A stretch of 64,000 nt of DNA, taken from NCBI RefSeq assembly GCF_004011505.1, contig NZ_SAUN01000001.1, forward strand, positions 6,909,501-6,973,500. The letters are read 5' to 3'. The stretch comes from Nonomuraea polychroma (GTDB lineage: Bacteria > Actinomycetota > Actinomycetes > Streptosporangiales > Streptosporangiaceae). Below are positions 44,157-51,713 of this stretch, piece by piece. Each line of letters begins with the position of its first letter. Position 1 is the first letter of the stretch. Below the pieces are notes generated by a model. That model made no database searches. It was not told the origin of the DNA and worked only from the letters and a program-made list of their open reading frames with translations. Position numbers and translations under genes: made by a program.

Positions 44157-45488
44157 TCACCTCACCTGATCGACCTCCTGCGCGGCCGCGCCGATGCCAT
44201 CCTCGCTCGTCACGCCTCGCCGTGCCGGGATGAGGAACATGGCCAGGGCCCCCACCACGGCGGGAATCGCGAACGCGTAGAAGTTGGCCTCGATGCCCCA
44301 GCCGGAGGCGAGGATGGCGCCGCCGTAGATCGGCCCGCAGATGGCGCCGAGCCGGCCGACGCCCAGCGCCCAGCCCAGCCCGGTCGCCCGCATGTGGGCC
44401 GGGTAGAAGTTCGCGGTGTACGCGTTGACCAGGATCGTGGTGCCGATCGTGCACGCCCCGGCGATCGCGACGAGCGCGAACAGCAGCACGCTGGGCAGAC
44501 GCATGCTCAGCAGGAAGATGCTCAGGGCGGCGACGACGAACATGCCGGCCGTCACCGGCTTGGAGCCGATCCGGTCCGCGGCCATGCCGAGCAGCGGCGT
44601 GCCCACGATGGCGCCGAGGTTCAGCACCAGCAGGAAGGCCAGCGCCGAGCCCAGCGGGTAGCCGGCCTGACGCATGATCTGCGCGAGCCAGGTGTTCAAC
44701 CCGTACACGAGCAGCAACCCGACGCCGGTGCCGAGCCAGAACAGGAGCGTCCCGGCGAGGAACCGCCGTTCGAAGAGCGACTTGATCGCTGCGGCCGGCC
44801 CCTGCTTGGCGCGTGCCGGGGTTTCCTCCAGGGTCACGCCGTATCGCGCGGCGAGCTCGGCGGCCTCCGCGTCCCGGCCGCGGAGGAGCAGGTAGTTGGC
44901 CGACTCGGGCAACATCCGCCAGGCCACCGGCAGCAGCAGCCCGCCGAGAACGGCGCCGATCCAGAACATCGCCCGCCAGCCCAGCGCGGGGATCACGCCG
45001 ATCGCCGTCAGCGACGCCACGATCCCGCCGATCGAGTAGCCGGAGAACATGAACGCGTTCGTGGTGCTGCGGTGCCGCGGATGGGCGTACTCCATGGTGA
45101 GCGCGATGGCCGTCGGCACGACGCCGCCCAGACCGATACCGGCCACGAAGCGGGCGAATCCAAACAACTCCACGGTCGGCGCGGCGGCCGCCAGGGCCAT
45201 CGCGATCGAGAACCACGCGATGCACCCGAGCATGACGCGCCTGCGCCCGACCAGGTCGGTGATCGTGCCGATCAGCATCGCGCCGATCAACATTCCGATC
45301 AACGCGTACGAACCGATCCGGCCGATCTCGGCCGCACCCAGGGTCCACTCGGCGGACCCGTCGGCCAGGGTCGGCACGACGGTGCCGTAAACGATCAGGT
45401 CGTAGCCATCGATGATGATCGCCGCGCTGCAGAGCGCGACGACGACGAGCCTCGACCGCGAGCCGGGAGGCGCCGCGTTGGTGCTCAC
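44157..45488 (-). CDS. MFS aromatic-acid:H+ symporter (AAHS family)
   Basis: A 443-residue membrane transporter with twelve predicted helices. The AAHS signature is clear: IDGYDLIVYGTVVPTLADG in helix 1, with the substrate-linked DGxD acids, the MFS loop 2-3 motif (TDLVGRRRVML) and FVAGIGLGGVVPTAIALTMEY in helix 4. PcaK and BenK, which import 4-hydroxybenzoate and benzoate, are the model members. It lies downstream of the PaaX regulator and hydroxylase on the same strand and is likely the importer for the aromatic acid used by that locus (salicylate- or anthranilate-like). A promoter region with spaced repeats lies upstream. Confidence 0.95.
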   Translation of the reverse strand: MSTNAAPPGSRSRLVVVALCSAAIIIDGYDLIVYGTVVPTLADGSAEWTLGAAEIGRIGSYALIGMLIGAMLIGTITDLVGRRRVMLGCIAWFSIAMALAAAAPTVELFGFARFVAGIGLGGVVPTAIALTMEYAHPRHRSTTNAFMFSGYSIGGIVASLTAIGVIPALGWRAMFWIGAVLGGLLLPVAWRMLPESANYLLLRGRDAEAAELAARYGVTLEETPARAKQGPAAAIKSLFERRFLAGTLLFWLGTGVGLLLVYGLNTWLAQIMRQAGYPLGSALAFLLVLNLGAIVGTPLLGMAADRIGSKPVTAGMFVVAALSIFLLSMRLPSVLLFALVAIAGACTIGTTILVNAYTANFYPAHMRATGLGWALGVGRLGAICGPIYGGAILASGWGIEANFYAFAIPAVVGALAMFLIPARRGVTSEDGIGAAAQEVDQVR

Positions 45489-45600
45489 GATTCCTCCCCT
45501 GCGGCTCGGAGCGGCACAGTGGCGGACAGTGGGATCTCCTCGGACATGAGGTCTCCTCAGGGGGTGGACACAGGTCAGCGAGTCGCTTGAGTTCGACGAG

Positions 45601-45640
45601 GCTATAGCGTTTTGCTATCGACCGTCACGGTTTCGCTATT
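45601..45640. promoter_or_regulatory. Repeated GCTAT sites upstream of the AAHS transporter
   Basis: Minus-strand repeats ATAGCGAAAC (start at 45639) and ATAGCAAAAC (start at 45618) are 21 bp apart, two helical turns. A further GCTATAGC palindrome lies at 45601-45608. They may be sites for the adjacent PaaX-type regulator. Confidence 0.45.
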
Positions 45641-45729
45641 AAGAACCTGTTACATTCCATTGGAGTGACCGCAGGCATGGCGAAGCTCGCGCTGGTCACA
45701 TGGCATGCGCCCAGCACGACGGAAGCGGC

Positions 45730-46575
45730 TTACGCGTCCTTCAGGACGGTTTCGATGAACCGGTGGGCCGGCTTGGCCAGCCGATCGTGCAGTTCGAAGA
45801 AGGTCTCGGCGGCTTTGACGCCGTTCCAGTCCGGGGGCAGCACCTCGGCGGGAAGCCCCGGGTCGGAGTACGGCAGCCGGCGCCAGTCGGTGAGGGCGCT
45901 GACGTGGTCCGCGAACGCCTGGGCCGGATCCAGCGCCTTACGATCGCGATAACGGTCCAGCACGGGGCCGTACTGATCGAGGAACTCGTCATAGAGGCGC
46001 TGCAGGCGAGACAGGTCCCACCAGCCCGGGATCTGCTCCCTGATGTCGGTGAACGCCAGATGGTGGGCCTGGAAGAGATTGACGTAAGCACTCAGCCCGT
46101 AGCGCTCGAGGGCGTCTCGCGTCTCCTCGAGCAGATGGGCGGGCGCGATCCAGACTCCGGCGGCAACCGTGCCGAATCCGAGCCAGGACAGCCGGGAGCG
46201 CAACTGGTGCCGCTTGTCGCGTTCGGTCTCGGGCACGCTGAAGATGGCCAGCAGCCACCCTTCACTGGAGGTCGCCCGTCGCCGCTCGAAGATGCGCCGG
46301 TCGCCCTCGCGCAGGATCTGGTAGGCCTCATCGGTGAGCGCGTATCCGGCCGTCCCGTCGACCTTGGCGGCGGCCAGGAGACCGCGCCGCTTGAGACGGA
46401 AGATCGCCGAACGCACGGACGGCGCGTCCACGCCGCATCGGGCGAGCAGCTTGATGACCGAGGCGACGCTCATCCAGCCGCCGACTTCGCGTGCGTAGAG
46501 GCCATAGACGGTGACGATCAGAGCACGGGGCTTCTGGCCCTTTCCATTGGCTTCGTCGTCTTCGTTGGCCACCAT
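45730..46575 (-). CDS. PaaX-family transcriptional regulator
   Basis: A 281-residue regulator of the PaaX type. The N-terminal winged helix is at about 15-85 (KPRALIVTVYGLYAREVGGWMSVASVIKLL, DAPSVRSAIFRLKRRGLLAAA), followed by the PaaX core (WLLAIFSVPETERDKRHQLRSRLSWLGFG, GVWIAPAHLLEETRDALERYGL) and C-terminal domain. E. coli PaaX represses phenylacetate genes and is released by phenylacetyl-CoA, so this member probably senses an aryl-CoA made by the ligase at 51.7 kb. It lies between hydroxylase and transporter and could control both halves of the locus. Start ATG at 46575. Confidence 0.95.
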   Translation of the reverse strand: MVANEDDEANGKGQKPRALIVTVYGLYAREVGGWMSVASVIKLLARCGVDAPSVRSAIFRLKRRGLLAAAKVDGTAGYALTDEAYQILREGDRRIFERRRATSSEGWLLAIFSVPETERDKRHQLRSRLSWLGFGTVAAGVWIAPAHLLEETRDALERYGLSAYVNLFQAHHLAFTDIREQIPGWWDLSRLQRLYDEFLDQYGPVLDRYRDRKALDPAQAFADHVSALTDWRRLPYSDPGLPAEVLPPDWNGVKAAETFFELHDRLAKPAHRFIETVLKDA

Positions 46576-46711
46576 GGTGCACCTCTTGCGCGCTCACGGA
46601 CGCACTCCGGCGGATGGCGTGCTCCCTACCCGGCATCAAACGGTCTTCATCGTACCGACTCGCCGCAACGACGTGCCGTCCCCCGACGCCCTGACATCCG
46701 TGGGCCGCCGT

Positions 46712-49075
46712 TCAGCGCTCGGGCCTCCATCGGGCGTGCCGGTTGGTGGACGCGCCCTCGCGGATGAGCTGCAACCGCGGCTTGGGCCCGTCGGTCCGGC
46801 CCGTCTGCGGCTTGCGGCGGCCCGCCCGCCATGAGTCGGGCCACGCGGCACCCGGCCCGGCGTAGTCCTGCTCCACCGCCGCGTGCAGCGTCCAGCTGGG
46901 ATCGTAGAGGTGGACCCGGCCCAGGGCGCACAGATCGGCCCGGCCCGCCAGGATGATCGAGTTGACGTCGTCGTAGGAGGAGATCACGCCGACCGCGATG
47001 GTCGGGATGCCGGCCTCATTGCGGATCTTGTCGGCGTACGGCGTCTGATACGACCGGCCGAAGGCCGGCTTCTCCTCCGGTGTGACCTGCCCCGTGGACA
47101 CGTCGATGGCCGCGGCGCCGGCGTCGGCGAACGCGCGCGCGATCTCCACGGCGTCGTCGCCGGTGATGCCGTCCTCGACCCAGTCGGTGGCCGAGATGCG
47201 CACGGTCATCGGCTTGTGCCGCGGCCAGACCTGACGCATCGCGCGGAAGACCTCGAGCGGGTAGCGGAGCCGGCCGGCGAGGTCGCCGCCGTACTCGTCG
47301 GCGCGGCGGTTGGTCAGCGGGGAGATGAAGGACGACAGCAGGTAGCCGTGCGCGCAGTGCAGCTCCAGCAGGTCGAAACCGGCGTCGTCGGCGTGCCGCG
47401 CCGCGTCGGTGAACTGCCGCTTGATCTCCTCCATGTCGGCGTGGGTGAGCTCGCGGGGCACCTGGTTCACCCCTTCCTTGTACGCGAGCGCGGACGGCGC
47501 GACGACCTCCCAGTTGCCCTCGGGCAGCGGCTGGTCCATCCCCTCCCACATGAGGCGGGTGGAGCCCTTGCGCCCGGAATGGCCCACCTGGATGCCGACC
47601 TTCGCCGCGCTCTCGCGGTGCACGAAGTCGGTGAGCCGGCGCCACGCGGCCACCTGATCGTCGTTCCAGATGCCCGTGCAGCCGGGCGTGATGCGGCCGG
47701 TCTCCGACACGCAGACCATCTCGGTCATGACCAGCCCGGCGCCGCCGAGCGCCTTTCCTCCCAGGTGGACCAGGTGGAAGTCGTTCGGCATGCCGTCGGC
47801 CGCCCGGTACATGTCCATCGGCGACACCACGACCCTGTTGGGCAGCTCCAGGTCGCCGAGCCGGAACGGGTGGAACATCGGCGGCGTCCCCGGCCCGTCC
47901 CCCGCGCGGTGCGGCTCCCGGGAGGCGAACCAGGCGTCGACGCGGGCCACGAACTCGGGGTCGCGCAGCCGCAGGTTGTCGTAGGTGACCCGGCGGCTGC
48001 GGGTCATGATGTTGAACGCGAACTGCTCGGGCTCCTGGCCGACGTACTGCCCGAGGTTCTCGAACCATTCCAGGCTCGCCTGCGCCGCCCGCTGGGTCGA
48101 GCGGACGACGGACTTGCGCTCGCTCTCGTACGCGGTGAGCGCCTCGTCGAGGGTGGGCTGCTCGTGCAGGCATGCCGCCAGGCTGAGGGCGTCCTCCATG
48201 GCCAGTTTGGTTCCCGAGCCGATGGAGAAGTGGGCGGTGTGCGCGGCGTCGCCGAGGAGCACGATGTTCTCGTGGCGCCAGCTGTCGTTCCGGACAGTGG
48301 TGAAGTTGATCCACTTGCTGTTGTTGGCGAGCAGCGAGCAGCCGCCCAGCTCCTCGGCGAAGATCTCCTTGACCCGCTCGATGGACCTCTCGTCGGACTC
48401 CCCGGGAGCGAACGGGCGGGCGGCGAGGGCGTCGAATCCGGCCCGGCGCCAGACGTCCTCGTGCATCTCGACGATGAAGGTGCTGCCGTGGGCGTCGAAG
48501 GGGTAGCCGTGCCCCTGCATCACGCCGTACGGCGTTTCGACGACGTAGAACTTGAAGGCGTCGAACACCTTGTCGGTGCCGAGCCACATGTATTTGCAGG
48601 CCCGCTGCTCCAGGTCGGGGTGGAAGGAGTCGGCGTACTTCGAGCGGACGGCCGAGTTCACCCCGTCGGCGGCGACCACCAGGTCGTGGGTCGCCGCGAG
48701 CTGGGACACGTCCGGCGCGTCGGTGAGGAAGTGGATCGTGACGCCCAGCTCCCGGCACCGTTGCTGCATGATCTCCAGCAGGCGCTTGCGGCTCAGCGCC
48801 GCGAAGGCGTGACCGCCGCTGGTGAGCACCTGTCCCCGGTAGTGGACGTCGATGTCGTCCCAGCGGGCGAACTCCGCCTCCATCCGGCGGTAGATGCCGG
48901 GATCGGCGTGCTCGATCCCGCCGAGGGTCTCGTCGGAGAACACCACACCGAATCCGAAGGTGTCGTCCTGGGCGTTGCGCTCCCAGACGGTGATCTCGTG
49001 TCCCGGCCCCAGTTGCTTGGCCAGCACGGAGAAGTACAGGCCGCCAGGACCTCCCCCGATGACCGCAATCCGCAC
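46712..49075 (-). CDS. Fused aryl-CoA flavin hydroxylase / ene-reductase (salicylyl-CoA 5-hydroxylase type)
   Basis: A 787-residue two-domain flavoenzyme. The N-terminal FAD monooxygenase domain (about 1-385) has GGGPGGLYFSVLAKQ and GDAAHTAHFSIGSGTKLAMEDA. The C-terminal old-yellow-enzyme domain (about 395-745) has FRLGDLELPNRVVVSPMDMY, HSGRKGS, LELHCAHGYLLSSF and RRADEYGG. Known relatives are salicylyl-CoA 5-hydroxylase of Streptomyces (SdgC) and 2-aminobenzoyl-CoA monooxygenase/reductase of Azoarcus; both hydroxylate C5 of an ortho-substituted benzoyl-CoA and the latter also reduces the ring. The GTG at 49075 has GAGGAGG at best spacing. RidA lies just upstream on the same strand. I cannot tell salicylyl from anthraniloyl specificity. 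Confidence 0.95.
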   Translation of the reverse strand: MRIAVIGGGPGGLYFSVLAKQLGPGHEITVWERNAQDDTFGFGVVFSDETLGGIEHADPGIYRRMEAEFARWDDIDVHYRGQVLTSGGHAFAALSRKRLLEIMQQRCRELGVTIHFLTDAPDVSQLAATHDLVVAADGVNSAVRSKYADSFHPDLEQRACKYMWLGTDKVFDAFKFYVVETPYGVMQGHGYPFDAHGSTFIVEMHEDVWRRAGFDALAARPFAPGESDERSIERVKEIFAEELGGCSLLANNSKWINFTTVRNDSWRHENIVLLGDAAHTAHFSIGSGTKLAMEDALSLAACLHEQPTLDEALTAYESERKSVVRSTQRAAQASLEWFENLGQYVGQEPEQFAFNIMTRSRRVTYDNLRLRDPEFVARVDAWFASREPHRAGDGPGTPPMFHPFRLGDLELPNRVVVSPMDMYRAADGMPNDFHLVHLGGKALGGAGLVMTEMVCVSETGRITPGCTGIWNDDQVAAWRRLTDFVHRESAAKVGIQVGHSGRKGSTRLMWEGMDQPLPEGNWEVVAPSALAYKEGVNQVPRELTHADMEEIKRQFTDAARHADDAGFDLLELHCAHGYLLSSFISPLTNRRADEYGGDLAGRLRYPLEVFRAMRQVWPRHKPMTVRISATDWVEDGITGDDAVEIARAFADAGAAAIDVSTGQVTPEEKPAFGRSYQTPYADKIRNEAGIPTIAVGVISSYDDVNSIILAGRADLCALGRVHLYDPSWTLHAAVEQDYAGPGAAWPDSWRAGRRKPQTGRTDGPKPRLQLIREGASTNRHARWRPER

Positions 49076-49193
49076 GATGTCCTCCTCTTGTGACGACGAG
49101 CCGAGCCTCAAGTTATCGCGTTTTTCGAACGATCGTCAAGAAAGCGTAATTTCCATGGACCGACTGCTCCATGTCCCACACCTGATCGGCACC

Positions 49194-49613
49194 TCACTCC
49201 TGCGGAACCTTCAGCCTCTCGTCAGGAATGACCGCGGTGCCGAGGATTTCGATCATGGCCTCCGGTTGCCACAGCTCGGTGCATCCGATGCCGGCCATGG
49301 CCGGGTAGACGGGCCCGGCCAGCTCCCGCCAGACCTTGCCGATCTCCTTGCCGTGCGCCTGGTAGTCGGCGATGTCGGTGAGGTAGATCGTGATGCTGAC
49401 CAGGTCCTCGGGCTCTCCACCCGCCTCGCGCAACGTGGTCAGCAGATTGCCGAACGCCTGCCGGAACTGGGCCACGATACCCCCGTCCACGATGCGCATG
49501 TCCTTGTCCAGCGCGGTCTGCCCGCCCAGGTAGAGCGTGTTCCCGTGCAGCGTGCCGTGCGAGTAGCCGCTCGGCGCCGGAAGGGCAGCGGGATTGACGG
49601 CGATGGGCTTCAC
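49194..49613 (-). CDS. RidA-family imine/enamine deaminase
   Basis: A 139-residue RidA (YjgF/YER057c) protein. RidA enzymes hydrolyse reactive imines or enamines to ketones and ammonia; they form trimers. Hallmarks: YSHGTLHGNTLYLGGQTALD, IVAQFRQAFGNLLTTLREAGGEPEDLVSITIYLTD and the C-terminal PAMAGIGCTELWQPEAMIEILGTAVI. The usual catalytic Arg of archetypal RidA (in the R-S block) is not evident, the position being Gly/Ile-Gly-Cys-Thr, so its activity may differ. The GTG at 49613 has GAGGAGG. It lies 118 bp upstream of the hydroxylase/reductase, which suggests it processes an enamine from an amino-aryl-CoA. Confidence 0.93.
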   Translation of the reverse strand: MKPIAVNPAALPAPSGYSHGTLHGNTLYLGGQTALDKDMRIVDGGIVAQFRQAFGNLLTTLREAGGEPEDLVSITIYLTDIADYQAHGKEIGKVWRELAGPVYPAMAGIGCTELWQPEAMIEILGTAVIPDERLKVPQE

Positions 49614-49659
49614 GGCGGTCCTCCTCGACTCGGTGTACATATTGACATTATCTGACGAT

Positions 49660-49683
49660 CGCGAAGAATACGATATATTCGCG
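49660..49683. promoter_or_regulatory. Palindrome in the divergent control region of the aromatic locus
   Basis: CGCGAA (49660-49665) and TTCGCG (49678-49683) flank an AT-rich centre that includes AATACGATATA (49667-49677). A near-copy, AATACGAGATA, occurs at 51129-51139 upstream of the cupin gene. It probably controls both the RidA/hydroxylase strand and the thioesterase/ligase strand. Confidence 0.5.
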
Positions 49684-49738
49684 TCGGTTCGCCCGTTCCG
49701 CGTCCGCGGACCATCGATCTGAAGGGACAGCCACATCC

Positions 49739-50647
49739 ATGAGCCCCACCTCGGAGATCGTGACGGCGGCACTCAGCCTCACCCCGACGGCTCCGGAGCA
49801 CTTCGACGAGGCGTATGTCGCCAGGTCGCAGGACTGCCCCTGGCCCAAGGCGTACGGAGGCGACCTCGTCGCGCAGGCCGCAGCCGCGGTGATGCGTTCG
49901 GTCGGCGACGACAGGACGCTGCATTCGCTGCACAGCTACTTCATGCGCCCCGTCGAGGTCGGCGCCGAGATCCGCTACGAGATCGAACGCCTCAGGGACG
50001 GGCGGAGCTACTCCACGCGGCACGTCCGCGGGTATTCCGGCGGCAAGCCGGCATACATCGCGATGGCCTCCTTCCAGGCCGTGGAGCAGGGGGGCGAGTA
50101 CGCCGCGACAGCGCCGGAAGGCCTCCCCGATCCCGACGCGCTGCCGACCAGCGCCGCCTACCTGGACGCGACCGATCCGGGCACGGAGGCGGGCGGCACC
50201 ATGACCAAGGAGTCGAAGGAGTACTGGTCGTCGGGCCGTGGCTTCGACATGCGGCACGTGCCCGGCCCGGTCTATCTCGAGGTGGACGGCGACCCCGTCC
50301 CGCACCAGGCGATCTGGGTCCGGCCCTTCGACCCGCTCCGTCCCGTCGAAGGGCTCACCTCACGCGCACGCGACCTGGCCGCCCTCGCCTACGTCTGCGA
50401 CTACACCATCCTGGAGCCGATCCTGCGCGTCCTCGACCTGCCGTGGGCCCGCCCTGGGCTCACCACCGCCAGTCTCGACCACGCCATGTGGTTCCACCGC
50501 CCCGCCACGATGGACGACTGGCTGCTCTACGCCCAGGAGGCCGAGGCGGCCCAGAACGGCCGCGGCCTGGGACTCGGCCGCTTCTTCGACCGCGCAGGAC
50601 GCCACCTCGCCACGGTCGCGCAGGAAGGGGTCATCCGTGTGTCCTGA
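49739..50647 (+). CDS. Acyl-CoA thioesterase II (TesB-like)
   Basis: A 302-residue thioesterase with two fused hot-dog domains, hydrolysing acyl- or aryl-CoA thioesters. The first domain has AYGGDLVAQAAAAVMRSV, LHSLHSYFMRPVEVGAEIRYEIERLRDGRSYSTRHV; the second has HQAIWVRPFDP, LAYVCDYTILEPIL, SLDHAMWFHRPATMDDWLLYAQ and GRGLGLGRFFDRAGRHLATVAQEG. These are the standard TesB landmarks. It is the first gene of the plus-strand arm, divergent from RidA. In this context it may release a CoA-bound hydroxyaryl product such as gentisyl-CoA or recycle dead-end thioesters. Confidence 0.94.
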   Translation: MSPTSEIVTAALSLTPTAPEHFDEAYVARSQDCPWPKAYGGDLVAQAAAAVMRSVGDDRTLHSLHSYFMRPVEVGAEIRYEIERLRDGRSYSTRHVRGYSGGKPAYIAMASFQAVEQGGEYAATAPEGLPDPDALPTSAAYLDATDPGTEAGGTMTKESKEYWSSGRGFDMRHVPGPVYLEVDGDPVPHQAIWVRPFDPLRPVEGLTSRARDLAALAYVCDYTILEPILRVLDLPWARPGLTTASLDHAMWFHRPATMDDWLLYAQEAEAAQNGRGLGLGRFFDRAGRHLATVAQEGVIRVS

Positions 50648-51086
50648 CCGCGGCCTCTCCCTCGCCGATCGGCGATCGGGCGTGAACGGCAAGGCCGCCG
50701 TCGAACATGTGGCGCGGGTCGAATGGAGCGACACCGACGCCTCAGGACACCACCACAACACGGCCGTGACCAGGTTCGTGGAGGCGGCCGAGGCCGCGTT
50801 GATGCGCGAGCGCGGGATCACCGGTTACTTCGGCAACGCGCCTCGGGTGCGCTACGAGGTCGACTTCGAACAGCGCCTGTTCTTCGGCCAGCAGGTCACC
50901 GTCATGCTGAACGTCGAAGCCGTCGGCACGTCCTCCATGACCTTCCGCTTCGAGGTCTGGGGTGAGGAGTTCGACGGACGCCCCCGACGGCGGGCCGCGG
51001 CAGGGCGCTACGTGGTCGTGCACGCTCCCCGAGGCGAGGACCGGAGCCGCCCTTGGCCGGCCTCCTGGCTCGCATCTTTGTGCTGA
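50637..51086 (+). CDS. Hot-dog-fold acyl-CoA thioesterase (4HBT type)
   Basis: A 149-residue single hot-dog thioesterase. The 4-hydroxybenzoyl-CoA thioesterase-like active-site motif appears at about 25-48 (VEWSDTDASGHHHNTAVTRFVEAAE), where the Asp of DTDxxGHxHN is the expected catalytic acid, followed by VRYEVDFEQRLFFGQQVTVMLNVE. The GTG at 50637 has AGGGG upstream and overlaps the TesB stop by 11 bp; a GTG at 50682 is an alternative. Two thioesterases in tandem imply more than one CoA ester to cleave. Confidence 0.9.
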   Translation: MCPDRGLSLADRRSGVNGKAAVEHVARVEWSDTDASGHHHNTAVTRFVEAAEAALMRERGITGYFGNAPRVRYEVDFEQRLFFGQQVTVMLNVEAVGTSSMTFRFEVWGEEFDGRPRRRAAAGRYVVVHAPRGEDRSRPWPASWLASLC

Positions 51087-51103
51087 ACCAAAACCGCACT
51101 TCA

Positions 51104-51139
51104 TTGACAATTCATGACGACAGTGAAAAATACGAGATA
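51104..51139 (+). promoter_or_regulatory. Promoter of the cupin/ligase pair
   Basis: TTGACA at 51104-51109 followed at 17-bp spacing by AAAATA (51127-51132) resembles a housekeeping promoter. The overlapping AATACGAGATA (51129-51139) repeats the motif in the divergent region at 49667, so regulation can be shared. Confidence 0.4.
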
Positions 51140-51179
51140 AGTACCAGCCGACCACAGCGACCGAAGGGGAGCCGGCCAC

Positions 51180-51662
51180 ATGGAGCCCGACCTCAGCAAG
51201 TACCGCCTCGACGGCGACAACTCGATGTACCGGCTGCCCAGCGGTCTCGTCGCCCCGGTGGTGACTCGCGGCGGTCGCGAGGACGTCAACACCGCCGATT
51301 CAGGCGGCGCCGTCCGTGTCTCCGGCGTCAGCATCCAGCACACTCCCGCCACGCGGCTCTGGTTCGGCAAGGTCAGCAACGAGCCCGGCTACCGCTCGGT
51401 GTCCCACCATCACGGCGAGGCCGAGACCGGCGGCTACGTCCTGTCGGGCCGGGCGCGCATCTACTTCGGCGAGAAGTTCGAGGACTACGTCGACATGGAA
51501 GAGGGCGACTGGGTCTTCGTGCCGCCGTACATGCCGCACGTCGAGTGCAACCTCTCGCGCACCAAGCCGCTGGTGTGGATGACCACCAGGACGCCGGAGA
51601 ACATCGTGGTCAACCTGCCCGATGTCGCGGACGCCGACCTGCGCGACTGGTTGGACCGGTGA
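51180..51662 (+). CDS. Small cupin-domain protein
   Basis: A 160-residue single cupin. The first metal motif is SHHHGEAETGGYVLSGRARIYFG (His/His/Glu ligands at about 75-81) and the second is EGDWVFVPPYMPHVECN, with the His ligand in PHV. That is a complete mononuclear metal site. It is much shorter than gentisate 1,2-dioxygenase (about 350 residues, two cupins), so it is not that enzyme in full, but a small ring-cleaving dioxygenase, isomerase or binding role is possible. It sits between thioesterases and the CoA ligase in the aromatic locus. Confidence 0.9.
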   Translation: MEPDLSKYRLDGDNSMYRLPSGLVAPVVTRGGREDVNTADSGGAVRVSGVSIQHTPATRLWFGKVSNEPGYRSVSHHHGEAETGGYVLSGRARIYFGEKFEDYVDMEEGDWVFVPPYMPHVECNLSRTKPLVWMTTRTPENIVVNLPDVADADLRDWLDR

Positions 51663-51713
51663 TCCCCCGCACCGCCTGACCCGCTCGGCGGTCCCTCTGG
51701 AAGGACTCCCCCG

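Noticed and set aside
44076-45590. 504-codon plus-strand open frame opposite the AAHS transporter
   Set aside because: Arg/Gln/His-rich with no motif; the minus strand encodes a textbook transporter.
51180-51662. Gentisate 1,2-dioxygenase
   Set aside because: Only one cupin and 160 residues, against two cupins and about 350 residues for the known enzyme.
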